DNA of 64,000 nt from Paenirhodobacter populi (GTDB lineage: Bacteria; Pseudomonadota; Alphaproteobacteria; Rhodobacterales; Rhodobacteraceae), in NCBI RefSeq assembly GCF_004022215.1, contig NZ_SAUZ01000017.1:1-64000 (forward strand). Direction: 5' to 3'. The notes below the pieces were generated by a model, which searched no databases, had not been told where the DNA came from, and saw only the letters and a program-made list of their open reading frames with translations. Both the position numbers and the translations under genes were made by a program. Below, one piece after another: positions 1 to 8,775 of the stretch; position 1 is the first letter of the stretch, and every line of letters begins with the position of its first letter.

Positions 1-122
1 GCCTGATCTCCAACGAAGTCGCCCCCTTCGGCGGCGTCAAGCAATCCGGCCTCGGGCGCGAAGGCTCGAAATACGGTATCGAGGAATACCTCGAAATCAA
101 ATACATCTGCAGCGCCATCTAG
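1..122 (+). CDS. gabD: Succinate-semialdehyde dehydrogenase, C-terminal fragment
   Basis: Only the last 39 codons are in the window (frame from base 3, TAG at 120-122). The peptide contains [19 protein letters not shown] and ends near [12 protein letters not shown]. This is the highly conserved C-terminal signature of the aldehyde dehydrogenase superfamily, in the form typical of NAD(P)-dependent succinate-semialdehyde dehydrogenases (GabD), which oxidise succinate semialdehyde to succinate in GABA catabolism. The GGVKQSG segment belongs to the oligomerisation and active-site-closing tail of the family. Catalytic Cys and Glu lie outside the window, so the substrate assignment rests on tail similarity only; another semialdehyde dehydrogenase is possible. 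Confidence 0.8.
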   Translation, partial: LISNEVAPFGGVKQSGLGREGSKYGIEEYLEIKYICSAI

Positions 123-166
123 GCGCTTCAGAACCGGAATCGTGCGCGCTGGCGGATGGGACGAAA

Positions 167-255
167 AGGGGCGCTGCCCCTCACGTATTCGGCGGGCATC
201 CTTCCACTGGAAGGCTACCTGATCCGCCTTATCCCGGGATATTTCGGGAAGAAAG
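167..255 (-). repeat. Divergent, expanded copy of the intergenic hairpin repeat (copy 1)
   Basis: Read on the minus strand it has the AAATATCCCGGGA core (from 255 downwards), then an enlarged middle arm with the perfect stem CCTTCC-act-GGAAGG (200-214), then the terminal stem AGGGGC-agc-GCCCCT (167-181) followed by TTTT. It lies in the 241-bp gap between two convergent genes, beyond the terminator of the phytase-like gene. It is the most diverged member; assignment depends on the core and the GC terminal hairpin. Confidence 0.5.
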
Positions 256-316
256 AAGGCAGAAAGGGCCGGTTCGCGGTGGCTAACCTGTTCTCAGCTG
301 CCCGCGCGCGGATGAC

Positions 317-340
317 AAAAGGGCCGCCAACAGGCGGCCC
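317..340 (-). terminator. Rho-independent terminator of the phytase-like gene
   Basis: GGGCCGCC (321-328), loop AACA, GGCGGCCC (333-340): a perfect 8-bp stem. On the minus strand the stem is followed by TTTTGTC. It starts about 24 bases past the stop codon of the minus-strand gene. Confidence 0.85.
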
Positions 341-363
341 TTCGCATTTGCGCGGAGAGGGGA

Positions 364-2529
364 TCAGTCGAGCTTGCCCGCGTTCCAGAACAGCGTCTCG
401 CCCGAGCTGTCATCGACCCCGTCATTGTCGGTGATGATCCATGCGTCGCCCGCGGCGTCGAAGGCGAGCCCCTCGACCTTGTCGACGACATAGCCGTTGG
501 TCAGGGATTTGAGTTCCGGGATCAGGTCGCGGACTTCCTCCTTGCCGACGACGGGCAGGTCGCCGCCAAGGGCCGCGGGCTTCAGATCGGCCAGCGCGAC
601 GCGGAAGATCTTCTTCACCTTCGCCTTGTCGCCGATCAGGTTGTCGCGTTCTAGCACATAGGCATAATCGCCCTTCACCGCGATCTCGGACAGGCCCATC
701 CAGCCTTCGCCCTTCGGCTCCAGCGGATAGCGCACCGCGCCCCATTCACCGGTCTTGGTGTCATAGGCGAGCAGCTTCACCTGACCCTTCGGATCGTCGC
801 CCCATTCGCGCTGCATCGCGATCCAGAGCGTGTCGCCCACAAGCGCGATCCCCTCGGCGCCGAAGCGGGTCTGATGGGGCAGCAGTTCGGCGGGCAGGGC
901 GACTTCCTTCTTGATCTCGCCCTTGGCGTTCACGTTGAGGATCGCATGCGGCACCAGCTTCGCCGCATCGCCTTCGTTCGCCAGCCAGAAGCCACCCTTG
1001 CCGTCGGGGGTGATCCCCTCGATGTCGAGCTTCTGCGCCGGGTTGCCGTCGCGGGTGATGATGGTCTGCTTCACGATCCGCGCGGGCTTTTGCGTCGCAT
1101 CGATCTCGTAAAGCGAGGGCATCGCGGAATAGACGCTGTCCGAGGCGGCGACCAGATGGCCCGGCTGGCCCTCGACCGCGGCGAGCGCGCCAAGCGCCCC
1201 CCAGCCGACCAGCGGATCCGTTCCGGCCGAGGTCAGCATCGGATAGACCGGCGCGGCGTCCTGAAGTTCGTAGATCATCACATGGGCGCGGGCCGCGCCA
1301 TCCTCGCCCAGATCGGCCTCGTTCGCCGTCACCAGCAGGTTGCGCGACGGGATCGCCACGGCGCCTTCGGGGCTGATGCCCGAGGGCAGGATCTGCAGGA
1401 GCTTCGGCGCGGCGATGTCGGTCAGGTCATAGACCCCGACGACCGAGGCGCGTTCCGACACGACGAACAGATAGGGGGTGTCGCCGAAACGGGCGAATTC
1501 GACGCTTTCGATTTCCACGCCCTTGGATTTCGACCGCTTTTCCGGGTAATGGCCGATTTCCGCGATGGCGCGTTCCAGCGAGGCGCCGGAGTCGTAAACT
1601 ACGGTGCCGTCCTTGGCGAAGATGGTGAAGCCGCGCGAGCCGCCCTTCCAGTCGCCCTCGTTCGCGGTGGCGAAGTGATCGGCGTCGATCCATTTCACCC
1701 CATCGGGTTCGCGCGCGATCGGGTCGGTCGTCTGGGTGAAGCTCAGCTTGCCGTCGGTCTTGGTGTCCACGCCTTCCAGCGCGACGGAACCCGCCGGGAA
1801 ATGCGAGGCGATCTTGCCGTCCTTGCCGACCACGACGATGTGGTTGTTTTCCTGCAGGGTCACGACGATCTCACCCGCGTCGTTGATGTCGACGAATTCG
1901 GGTTCCGGGTCCTCGGCGCCGACTTCGGCAAGGCCGGTCAGGTCGATCTTCTGGAGCTGCGCGCAATCCACCGCCTCGCCCGAGATCGGCAGTTTCACCA
2001 GATAGCCCGCGGGCATCTGCGGCAGGCCGCCGTCGCCCAGATCCTCGTTCCGTTCATTCTCGATCGCGACGGCGAGGAAGCTGCCATCGGGCGCGATGGC
2101 GACGGAATCCGGCTGGCCGCCCAGATCGCAGGACGCGGTTTCCGTGGCGCTTTTCAGGTCCACCACGGCCAGACGGCCCGAAGGGTTCGCCTTGCTTTCC
2201 GAGGTGTTGACGCCGACGAAAGCCTTGCCGCCGATGATATGCGCGGTCGTCGGCTCGCCGTTCAGCACGACATTGCCAAGCGGCTTCGGCGCATGCGGAT
2301 CGGTGATGTCGATCAGCCCGACGACGCCAAGCGGGCTGTCGGTGTAGATCAGCGTGTTGCCGTCTTCGGAGACCGAGATGATCTCGGCCGAGGATGCGCG
2401 CCCGGTATCCTCGCCCGCGCCCATGTTGGCGATGACGGGGAAGGTGGCGATGCGGTTGAAGCTGTCGGCGAAGCCCGGCCCGGCGACAAGCGCCAGCACC
2501 GAAACGGCGGAAAGGAGGCGGGTGGTCAT
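364..2529 (-). CDS. Secreted esterase-like/phytase-like beta-propeller protein
   Basis: A 721-residue protein with a clear Sec signal peptide (MTTRLLSAVSVLALVAGPGFA, cut near residue 21), so periplasmic or extracellular. Residues about 25-430 form a first beta-propeller with repeated hydrophobic strands (for example DSVAIAPDGSFLAVAIEN, PEFVDINDAGEIVVTL), like the choice-of-anchor/YncE-type propellers. Residues about 435-720 match the layout of the phytase-like (esterase-like activity of phytase) domain, with DIEGITPDGKGGFWLANEGD and VEGLAFDAAGDAWIITDND. Such proteins are thought to hydrolyse phosphate esters and are often induced by phosphate limitation; I see no convincing Pho box upstream. 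It is a monocistronic gene with its own terminator. The enzymatic activity is inferred from family resemblance. Confidence 0.75.
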   Translation of the reverse strand: MTTRLLSAVSVLALVAGPGFADSFNRIATFPVIANMGAGEDTGRASSAEIISVSEDGNTLIYTDSPLGVVGLIDITDPHAPKPLGNVVLNGEPTTAHIIGGKAFVGVNTSESKANPSGRLAVVDLKSATETASCDLGGQPDSVAIAPDGSFLAVAIENERNEDLGDGGLPQMPAGYLVKLPISGEAVDCAQLQKIDLTGLAEVGAEDPEPEFVDINDAGEIVVTLQENNHIVVVGKDGKIASHFPAGSVALEGVDTKTDGKLSFTQTTDPIAREPDGVKWIDADHFATANEGDWKGGSRGFTIFAKDGTVVYDSGASLERAIAEIGHYPEKRSKSKGVEIESVEFARFGDTPYLFVVSERASVVGVYDLTDIAAPKLLQILPSGISPEGAVAIPSRNLLVTANEADLGEDGAARAHVMIYELQDAAPVYPMLTSAGTDPLVGWGALGALAAVEGQPGHLVAASDSVYSAMPSLYEIDATQKPARIVKQTIITRDGNPAQKLDIEGITPDGKGGFWLANEGDAAKLVPHAILNVNAKGEIKKEVALPAELLPHQTRFGAEGIALVGDTLWIAMQREWGDDPKGQVKLLAYDTKTGEWGAVRYPLEPKGEGWMGLSEIAVKGDYAYVLERDNLIGDKAKVKKIFRVALADLKPAALGGDLPVVGKEEVRDLIPELKSLTNGYVVDKVEGLAFDAAGDAWIITDNDGVDDSSGETLFWNAGKLD

Positions 2530-2628
2530 GGAATGTCCCTCTGGTCAGTCGAGGGTTCGGTAAGCGCCGCCTGTGTCGTTTCCGTTACCGGAAGATGAAG
2601 GTTATGTGTCGCCCGAAGGCACCGCAGA

Positions 2629-3408
2629 TCACCCCTGCGGGATGCGCAGATCCGCCGCCTGCATCGACAGCAGACCCGGTTGGTAATCGTCCCGTTCCGG
2701 CAGGGTGACGATCAGGACCGCCTCGGTCAGGGCGCCCGCGCCGGCGATCGCCCGCGCATCCGGCCCGGCGATCACGGACCGTCCGCTGAACCGCAGACCC
2801 TCTTCGCTGCCGCAAAAATTCGCATAGGCGACGATCAGCGCGTTTTCATGCGCGCGGGCGGGCACCAGCACATCGGCGACGAATTCGTAGCCTTCGGGAT
2901 TGGCCGTGGGGACGAGGATGATCCCCGCCCCTCGACGCGCGAGATCGGCGGCATGGGCGGGAAATTCGATATCGTAGCAGATCAGCAGGCCAAGCCTGCG
3001 CTTGCCGAGCGCGAAGACCGGTGGCGGTGCGTCGCCGGGGCGGAAGCTCGCCCTTTCCATCGGGCCGAACAGCTGGATCTTGCGATAGCTGGCAAGGATC
3101 GTGCCGTCGGGGCCGATGGCGACGGCGGTGTTGTAGACCTCGGCGCCGTCGCGTTCGGCCAGACCCAGCGTGACGCCGCAGCGGCTGTCCCGCGCCATCT
3201 GCCGCAGCCGGGCGATCCACGGCCCGTCGAGCGGCTGCGCCAGCGTGCCGTGCAGGTCGGGGCGGTTGTAGCCGGGCAGGAACAGCTCGGGCAGCAGCAC
3301 CATGTCGGCCCCCGCCGCGCGCGCGACGGCAAGCAGCGTCTCCACATGGGCGAAGGCCGCCTCGATCCGGCCATCGGTCGGCATGGGTTGCGAAAGGATG
3401 AGTTTCAC
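2629..3408 (-). CDS. Carbon-nitrogen hydrolase (nitrilase superfamily)
   Basis: With the GTG start at 3408 the protein has 259 residues. The nitrilase-superfamily Glu-Lys-Cys triad is visible: Glu41 in LLPELFLPGYN, Lys110 in YRKIQLFGP and Cys144 in LLICYDIEFP. The protein is cytoplasmic (no signal peptide). Members hydrolyse amides such as omega-amidase substrates, carbamoyl-putrescine or deaminated glutathione; the exact substrate cannot be read from the sequence. I chose GTG 3408 because AGGAG lies 6 bases upstream and family proteins start directly with the first beta strand (KLILSQ). An ATG at 3435 would add nine residues and has no ribosome-binding site. Its upstream side faces the D-aminopeptidase gene. 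Confidence 0.82.
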   Translation of the reverse strand: MKLILSQPMPTDGRIEAAFAHVETLLAVARAAGADMVLLPELFLPGYNRPDLHGTLAQPLDGPWIARLRQMARDSRCGVTLGLAERDGAEVYNTAVAIGPDGTILASYRKIQLFGPMERASFRPGDAPPPVFALGKRRLGLLICYDIEFPAHAADLARRGAGIILVPTANPEGYEFVADVLVPARAHENALIVAYANFCGSEEGLRFSGRSVIAGPDARAIAGAGALTEAVLIVTLPERDDYQPGLLSMQAADLRIPQG

Positions 3409-3553
3409 GTCTGGCTCCTGTTCCGGTCGGGTCATCTTCGCATGCCGGGCGGGGAGGGGGCAATCATCCCGTGACGGGTTCGGACGGGCTTCCCGTTTGC
3501 GCGGCGCGGCGCTAATTGTTGAAACCGCAACCGCAGGTGGGCGGATGGGGCGC

Positions 3554-3611
3554 AGGGGGCCAGCCCCCTCGGCGCAAGCGCCTCACCCCCGGGATATTTA
3601 TGGAAACACGA
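3554..3611 (-). repeat. Intergenic hairpin repeat, copy 2
   Basis: On the minus strand: CGTGTTTCCATAAATAT, then CCCGGGGGTGAG, the stem GGCGC-TT-GCGCC, then the stem AGGGGGC-TG-GCCCCCT. It lies between two divergent genes (nitrilase and D-aminopeptidase), so unlike most copies it follows no gene end. Confidence 0.9.
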
Positions 3612-3655
3612 CAGCCCGGAGGCGTTTCGGGCGGTCATGGAAAGGAGCCCTCCCC

Positions 3656-5221
3656 GTGGAAGATTTCAATGCCGGAGCCGTCGAGGCCGTTCTCGATTCC
3701 CTGCCGAAGACCGTTCAGGGGCCGGGCGGGGTGGCGGGCGTCGTCAAAGACGGGCGCATCGTCGCGGCCCGCGCCTGGGGCTATGCCGACCTGACCGACG
3801 CGCGCCCGATGACCGCCGCGACGCGGATGCCGATCTGTTCGATCTCGAAGCAGTTCACCTGCGGCACGCTTCTGGCGACGGCGGGCGGGCCCGAGGTGTT
3901 CGATGACCGTCTGAAGGATTATCTGCCCCGGTTCGAGGGCGCGCTGCCCACCGTGCGGCAATTGTGCGACAACCAGTCGGGCCTGCGCGACTACTGGGCG
4001 CTGACGGTGCTGCATGGCGCGCGCGCCGAGCAGGAATTCCGCCGCGAGGATGCGCTGCCGCTGATCGCGCGGATGCGGACCGGGCATTTCGCGCCGGGCA
4101 CGCAATATTCCTACTGCAACTGCAATTTCCGTATCCTTGGCGAGATGATCATGGCCCATACCGGGCGCGGGCTGGAGGATCTTTACCGCGAGCATATCTG
4201 GGGCCCGGCGGGGATGGAGACGGCCGTTCTGACCGCCGATACCCGCGCCCCGGTAGATGGTGTCGTGGGCTATGAAGGCAGTGCCGATCACGGCTATCTG
4301 CCCGCCGACAACGGCATCTACTGGATCGGGGATGCGGGGATTTCGGCCTCGCTCAACGACATGCTGGCCTATGAGGCATGGATCGACGCGACGCGCGACG
4401 ACCCGCAGTCGATCTACCGCCGGCTGAGCGGAACGCCGCATTTCGCCGATGGCACCCGCGCGTGGTATGGCTACGGGCTGGCGCATGAGCGGATCGGTGA
4501 TGTGGACTTCACCGGCCACGGCGGGGCGCTGCGCGGCTTTCGCGCCCATCGGATGAACGCCCGGTCGGCGCGGCTGTCGGTGGTGGTCATGCTCAACCAC
4601 GAGGCGGATGCCCATGCCTGCGCGGCGCGGATCGCGCGGGCGGCGCTTGGCCTGCCGGATCCCGCCGAGCCGCCGATGCCCGAGGGCTGGGACGGGCTGT
4701 GGCTCGACCGTGACCGTGGGATGATCGCGCGTATCGTGACGGACCGGACCTCGGCCCGGCTGTTCTATGCGACGGGGCCGGTGCGGTTGCTGGCGACGGA
4801 GGACGGGGCGCTGGCCGCGCCGAACCTGCGGGTCGAGCGCGACGGGGCGGGGCTGCGCCTTGCCATCGCCGGCGAGAACACCCTGCGCCATCTGGAGCCG
4901 CTGGACGAAATCGACGCGGCGGATGGTGCCGCCATCGCCGGGGAGTATGAAACCGACGAGCTTGAGGCCCGCCTGCGGATCGAGGCCCGCGACGGCGGTG
5001 TTTTCGCCCGGTTCGAGGGGATGCTGGGTCAGGGCCGGATGGAACAGATGATCCCCGTGGCGCAGGATATCTGGGCGGTGGTGACGCGCCGCTCGATGGA
5101 TGCGCCGGCGCCAGGGATCTGGACCTTCCGGATCGCGCGGGATGCGGCGGGCCAGGTCACGGGCGGCACGCTTGGCTGCTGGCTCGCGCGCGGGATCGGT
5201 TATCGCAGGATCGGTGGCTGA
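3656..5221 (+). CDS. dap: D-stereospecific aminopeptidase, serine hydrolase family
   Basis: A 521-residue protein, almost exactly the length of Ochrobactrum anthropi D-aminopeptidase (520). It has the penicillin-binding fold signature at matching positions: Ser62-Ile-Ser-Lys65 (CSISKQF), Tyr153 in YSYCN, and HGG near residue 288. The region after about residue 335 fits the two extra beta-barrel domains (DAP B and C) that distinguish the aminopeptidase from class C beta-lactamases. Known family members remove N-terminal D-amino acids from short peptides; there is no signal peptide, so it is cytoplasmic. GTG 3656 is chosen because AAGGAG sits 8 bases upstream; an open frame reaching back to 3302 lacks a ribosome-binding site. 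It probably acts on D-amino-acid peptides from wall turnover (inference). Confidence 0.87.
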   Translation: MEDFNAGAVEAVLDSLPKTVQGPGGVAGVVKDGRIVAARAWGYADLTDARPMTAATRMPICSISKQFTCGTLLATAGGPEVFDDRLKDYLPRFEGALPTVRQLCDNQSGLRDYWALTVLHGARAEQEFRREDALPLIARMRTGHFAPGTQYSYCNCNFRILGEMIMAHTGRGLEDLYREHIWGPAGMETAVLTADTRAPVDGVVGYEGSADHGYLPADNGIYWIGDAGISASLNDMLAYEAWIDATRDDPQSIYRRLSGTPHFADGTRAWYGYGLAHERIGDVDFTGHGGALRGFRAHRMNARSARLSVVVMLNHEADAHACAARIARAALGLPDPAEPPMPEGWDGLWLDRDRGMIARIVTDRTSARLFYATGPVRLLATEDGALAAPNLRVERDGAGLRLAIAGENTLRHLEPLDEIDAADGAAIAGEYETDELEARLRIEARDGGVFARFEGMLGQGRMEQMIPVAQDIWAVVTRRSMDAPAPGIWTFRIARDAAGQVTGGTLGCWLARGIGYRRIGG

Positions 5222-5313
5222 GGCGGCTCTTTGGTCTTTTTCACCGGGGCCTCTTCTTTTATGCAACGCCATGGAAGGTCCGCGGGGCCGCACTTGGACG
5301 GAAAGATCGCAGC

Positions 5314-6717
5314 ATGACGGCGCCCGCGCGGGGAACGACCGGAACGGCGGTGGCGCCGGTGGTCTGGATGCAATGCCTGATGCTGGCGGCGCTGGTGATC
5401 GGCGAGATCGGCGGCTTCGGGGTGGTTTCGCTGATCGCCGCGGCGCTTGCCGTGGCGGCGACGGTGATGCAGTGGCCCCGGCTTCTGCCGCAGGCGCGGC
5501 TGTTCTTCGCCCTCGCGGCGGCGGGCGCGGGGGCGGTGGTGGTTCTGGCGCCACAGGCGATCCCGCAACTGCGCATCGCCCTGTTGCAGGGCGTCGGCTT
5601 CGGGGCGCTGATGATGGTGCTGGGCCTTTTGCGCCAGCCGGTGCGGCGCGCCGCCATCACCCGCGCGGCGGCGGAATACCTGTTGTCCTTCGGCGCGCGC
5701 GGGCGGTTCGCCGCGATCCTCAGCGGTTCGCATTTCATGAGCCTGATGTTCAACATCGGCATCATCGCGATGATCGGCGATCTGGTCCATGCCGGAAAGG
5801 GGCCCGAGGCGCGCACCGATCCGCCGCGCCGGGCGGTGGTTCTGGCGGCGATGCGGGGGGCGGCGCTGGCCACGGTCTGGTCGCCGATCGGGCTCGGTTT
5901 CGCGATCGTCACGGCGGGCATACCGGGGATCCCTGCGCTGCCCTTCATGGTGCTGTGCTTCGGCTTCACGCTGGCGGCGATGGCGCTCTCCGCGCTGCGC
6001 CCGATGCTGCCGGCCGAGGCCTCGGGCCGCCATTCCGCCGCGCCGGTCACGACGGCGGGGCAGGGCTCGCCCAAGGCGGTGGCCGAGACGCTGGCCGTAA
6101 GCGCGCTGCTGCTTGGTCTCGCCATCGTGCTGCATCAGTGGCTGGAGGTCAGCTTCACCATCGTTTCGGTGTTCCTGCTGCCGGTCTTTTCCTTCATCTG
6201 GCTGGCGCTGGAAAACCGCTCCGAACATGGCGCGCTGGCGCCGCGGTTGTGCAATGCGCTCACCGCGATGGGGGATCTGCGATCCGAAAGCGCCATCTTC
6301 ATGTCGGCCAATGTCATCGGCGCCTGCCTGTCGATCGCGGTGCAGGCCTCGCCCCTGTGGGGCGCGATCCAGTCCGGCGGTTTCGCCGGGCTGCCGGTGC
6401 TGCTGGCCTGTCTGGTGATCGTGCCGCTGGTCGCCGCCTGCTACCTGCCGAACTCCATCGTCGTGGTGATGGCGGTGCAGCTTCTGGGGCCGACGCCCCT
6501 GGGGCAGGACCATCCGATGGCGCTTGGCCTGACGCTGGCGGTGGGCTGGGCGATGGCCATCGGCGTCTCGCCGATCAGCGCGATGACACTGATCTCAGGC
6601 GCGTTCTGCGCGGTGCCGCCGCGGCGCATCGCCTGGGGCTGGAACGTGCCCTTCGTCGTCTCTGTCACGGCGCTGGCGGCGGTCGCGGTGACGCTGGTTT
6701 ACCTTGCGGGATGGTAG
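5314..6717 (+). CDS. Polytopic inner-membrane protein of unknown function
   Basis: A 467-residue, very hydrophobic protein with roughly eleven to twelve candidate membrane segments. They fall in two halves separated by a polar stretch around residues 235-255 (SGRHSAAPVTTAGQGSPKAV). Short polar re-entrant-like motifs sit in each half: FGARGRFAAILSGSHFMS in the first, and DLRSESAIFMSANVIGA plus VGWAMAIGVSPISAM in the second. This two-fold layout with Ser/Asn-rich breaks resembles ion-transporter-superfamily permeases, but I do not recognise the family. It begins 92 bases after the D-aminopeptidase gene in the same direction. A role in importing its substrates or exporting its products is conceivable but unproven. 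The ribosome-binding site (GGAAAGA) is weak. Confidence 0.7.
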   Translation: MTAPARGTTGTAVAPVVWMQCLMLAALVIGEIGGFGVVSLIAAALAVAATVMQWPRLLPQARLFFALAAAGAGAVVVLAPQAIPQLRIALLQGVGFGALMMVLGLLRQPVRRAAITRAAAEYLLSFGARGRFAAILSGSHFMSLMFNIGIIAMIGDLVHAGKGPEARTDPPRRAVVLAAMRGAALATVWSPIGLGFAIVTAGIPGIPALPFMVLCFGFTLAAMALSALRPMLPAEASGRHSAAPVTTAGQGSPKAVAETLAVSALLLGLAIVLHQWLEVSFTIVSVFLLPVFSFIWLALENRSEHGALAPRLCNALTAMGDLRSESAIFMSANVIGACLSIAVQASPLWGAIQSGGFAGLPVLLACLVIVPLVAACYLPNSIVVVMAVQLLGPTPLGQDHPMALGLTLAVGWAMAIGVSPISAMTLISGAFCAVPPRRIAWGWNVPFVVSVTALAAVAVTLVYLAGW

Positions 6718-6797
6718 AACCGGGCCAAAAGGTCTTTCATGAAGCCGTCCCAGCGATTACATGACCTGCGTGACATGATCGAAACAAGGGGCAGACG

Positions 6798-7994
6798 GTG
6801 GAACTGAAGCATCTCGAACCGCGGGAAAACTGGCAGCAGATCGCGCAGGATGCGGGCTTCAGCTTCCACACGATGTATGGCGAGCCCTACTGGAACGAGG
6901 CGCGCGCCTACCGCTTCACCCTGCGCGAGATCGAGGAGGATATCGAGGATCCCTCGACCGAACTCCACCAGATGTGCCTCGACGCCGTGGGGCGGATCAT
7001 CGAGAGCCAAGAGCTGATGGCCCGCATGGGCCTGCCCGAAAAGCACTGGGATTACATCGCCGGCACGTGGCGCGGCGGCGATCCCGGGCTGTATGGCCGG
7101 ATGGATCTGGCTTATGGCGGCACGGGTCCGGCGAAACTGCTGGAATACAACGCCGATACGCCCACGTCGCTGTTCGAAAGCACCTCGTTCCAGTGGCAAT
7201 GGCTGGAGGACCAGATCACCGCCAAGGTCCTGCCGCGCGACGCCGACCAGTTCAACGGCACATGGGAAGCGCTGGTCGCGCGCTTCGCGGAAATGTGGCC
7301 CGGCGGCGACACGATCTATTTCACCTCGGTTCCCGAGAACAGCGAGGATTACGGCACGGTCGAGACCATGGCCTGGGCCGCGAAGGAAGGCGGGGTCAAC
7401 CCGCTCTACCTGACCATCGACAAGATCGGCGTCAGCGACGATGGCCGCTTCCTCGACGCCGACGGCTATCCGATCCGCTTCCTGTTCAAGCTCTACCCGT
7501 GGGAGAACATGCTGAACGAGCCCTTCGCCGATTATCTCGCGCAAAGCGGCTGTTTCATGCTGGAACCCGCGTGGAAGGCGCTCTTGTCGAACAAGGCGAT
7601 CCTGCCGATGCTGTGGCGCTTCAACGAGGGGCATCCGAACCTGCTGCCCGCCTTTTTCGAGGACGAATTCACCGAGGCCGGCCCCGCCGTGCAACGTGCG
7701 GAAGCCGCCTTTGCCGCCGGGCGGGTGCTGAAGCCGATCTTCTCGCGCGAGGGGGCATCGGTGCGCATCCTCGACGCCGCGGGGGGCGAGATCGCGGCCT
7801 CCACCGATCACGGCTACGACGAACATCCCAGAATCGTGCAGGCCTATCACCCGCTGCCCGAATTCGACGGCAGCCATCCGGTGATCGGGGCATGGATCAT
7901 CGGCGACACCTGCACCGGCATGGGCCTGCGCGAGGATCGCGGCCTGATCACCCAGAACCTGAGCCAGTTCATTCCGCATTACATCGAGGGTTGA
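6798..7994 (+). CDS. ygiC: Glutathionylspermidine synthase-like ATP-grasp protein (YgiC family)
   Basis: A 398-residue protein that starts at GTG 6798. It matches the YgiC/YjfC group of the glutathionylspermidine-synthase-like ATP-grasp family: the N-terminal W-x-x-I-A-x-D-x-GF block, the LLEYNADTPTSLFES motif, the ENSEDYGTVETM strand, and a C-terminal SREGASVRILD loop followed by GSHPVIGAWIIGDTCTGMGLRED. Family enzymes ligate a carboxyl group to an amine using ATP; the true substrate of YgiC is not settled, and E. coli YgiC does not make glutathionylspermidine. It is followed after one base by a YgiB-like lipoprotein gene, the same gene association as ygiB-ygiC in enterobacteria (order reversed here), which supports a joint envelope-related role. 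Confidence 0.85.
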   Translation: MELKHLEPRENWQQIAQDAGFSFHTMYGEPYWNEARAYRFTLREIEEDIEDPSTELHQMCLDAVGRIIESQELMARMGLPEKHWDYIAGTWRGGDPGLYGRMDLAYGGTGPAKLLEYNADTPTSLFESTSFQWQWLEDQITAKVLPRDADQFNGTWEALVARFAEMWPGGDTIYFTSVPENSEDYGTVETMAWAAKEGGVNPLYLTIDKIGVSDDGRFLDADGYPIRFLFKLYPWENMLNEPFADYLAQSGCFMLEPAWKALLSNKAILPMLWRFNEGHPNLLPAFFEDEFTEAGPAVQRAEAAFAAGRVLKPIFSREGASVRILDAAGGEIAASTDHGYDEHPRIVQAYHPLPEFDGSHPVIGAWIIGDTCTGMGLREDRGLITQNLSQFIPHYIEG

Positions 7995-7995
7995 G

Positions 7996-8565
7996 ATGAA
8001 GCGTTCCCGGAACTTCCGTCCCCTGACCATCGGCCTGATCGGCGCCTCCGCCTTCGCGCTTGCCGCCTGCAAGGAGGAAACCGAACAGGCCACGGCCTAT
8101 CCCGACCTGTCCGCATGCCTCGCCGACGCGAGCCGCGGCTCCGCCCCGGTGACCGAGGAGCAATGCCGCGTCGCCTATGCGCAGGCCTTGCAGACGGTCA
8201 ACGACTCCGGGCCGAAATACGATGCGCTTGCAGCCTGCGAGGAACAGCATGGCGTCGGCAACTGCCAGCAGGCGGAAAATCCGGGCGGCGGCATGGGCAG
8301 CATGTTCATGCCGCTGCTGACCGGGTTCCTGCTTGGCAAGATGATGGGCGGCGGAATGATGTCGCAGCCGCTGACACCCACCAAGAACGGCACCTTCACC
8401 ACGCCGGGCGGCACGCAGTTCAACAACAACCGGGGCGTGGCGACGGTGCCCACCTCGACCTTCACCAACAAATCCACCGCCGGGTGGAACAACGCGCAAT
8501 CGGCCGCCCGCTCGACCGGCGGCTTCGGCTCGACGATGAGAAGCACGGGCGGCGTCGGCGGCTGA
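7996..8565 (+). CDS. ygiB: YgiB-like (DUF1190) lipoprotein
   Basis: A 189-residue protein with a lipoprotein signal: basic MKRSRNFR, hydrophobic stretch, lipobox LAAC with Cys25. Mature residues 26-95 carry spaced cysteines (DLSACLADA, EEQCRVAY, LAACEEQHG, GNCQQAE) typical of the UPF0441/DUF1190 family. The C-terminal half is a low-complexity Gly/Met/Thr/Asn/Ser tail (GGGMGSMFMPLLTGF, then NNN and TGG motifs). The gene starts one base after the ygiC-like gene, with GAGGG as ribosome-binding site. It is probably anchored in the outer or inner membrane and partners the ATP-grasp enzyme; its function is unknown. Confidence 0.85.
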   Translation: MKRSRNFRPLTIGLIGASAFALAACKEETEQATAYPDLSACLADASRGSAPVTEEQCRVAYAQALQTVNDSGPKYDALAACEEQHGVGNCQQAENPGGGMGSMFMPLLTGFLLGKMMGGGMMSQPLTPTKNGTFTTPGGTQFNNNRGVATVPTSTFTNKSTAGWNNAQSAARSTGGFGSTMRSTGGVGG

Positions 8566-8583
8566 CCCGGCCGCACGCGCTGA

Positions 8584-8735
8584 CAGGCTGCTGAAAACGT
8601 CCGTGTGACGGGGTAGGGCTTGGCCGGAAACCGGGAAATCTGTCTTGCACTGGCCGGAAAAAACCGGATTTCAGGTCGATCTCATAGAACGATTTTGGCA
8701 ATGATGCCTGCTCAAAATCCCTTCTCAGCAGCCTG
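8584..8735. mobile_element. 152-bp MITE-like element or IS scar
   Basis: The ends CAGGCTGCTGA (8584-8594) and TCAGCAGCCTG (8725-8735) are perfect 11-bp inverted repeats. The CAGGCTGCTGA(A)AA terminus is of the type seen at the ends of IS5/IS1182-like insertion sequences. Inside there is no coding frame, but two small palindromes, CCGG-AAA-CCGG (8624-8634) and CCGG-AAAAAA-CCGG (8654-8667), sit in similar contexts. The middle is more AT-rich than its surroundings. No target duplication is obvious at the borders. It lies just after the ygiB-like gene. It is either a non-autonomous miniature element or the joined ends of a deleted IS. Confidence 0.65.
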
Positions 8736-8775
8736 CCACAGACGTTTGAACCCCCCGAACGAACCTTCTGCCATT

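Noticed and set aside
8584-8735. A coding transposase remnant inside the MITE-like element
   Set aside because: The 152 bases hold no frame resembling transposase; only the ends look IS-derived.
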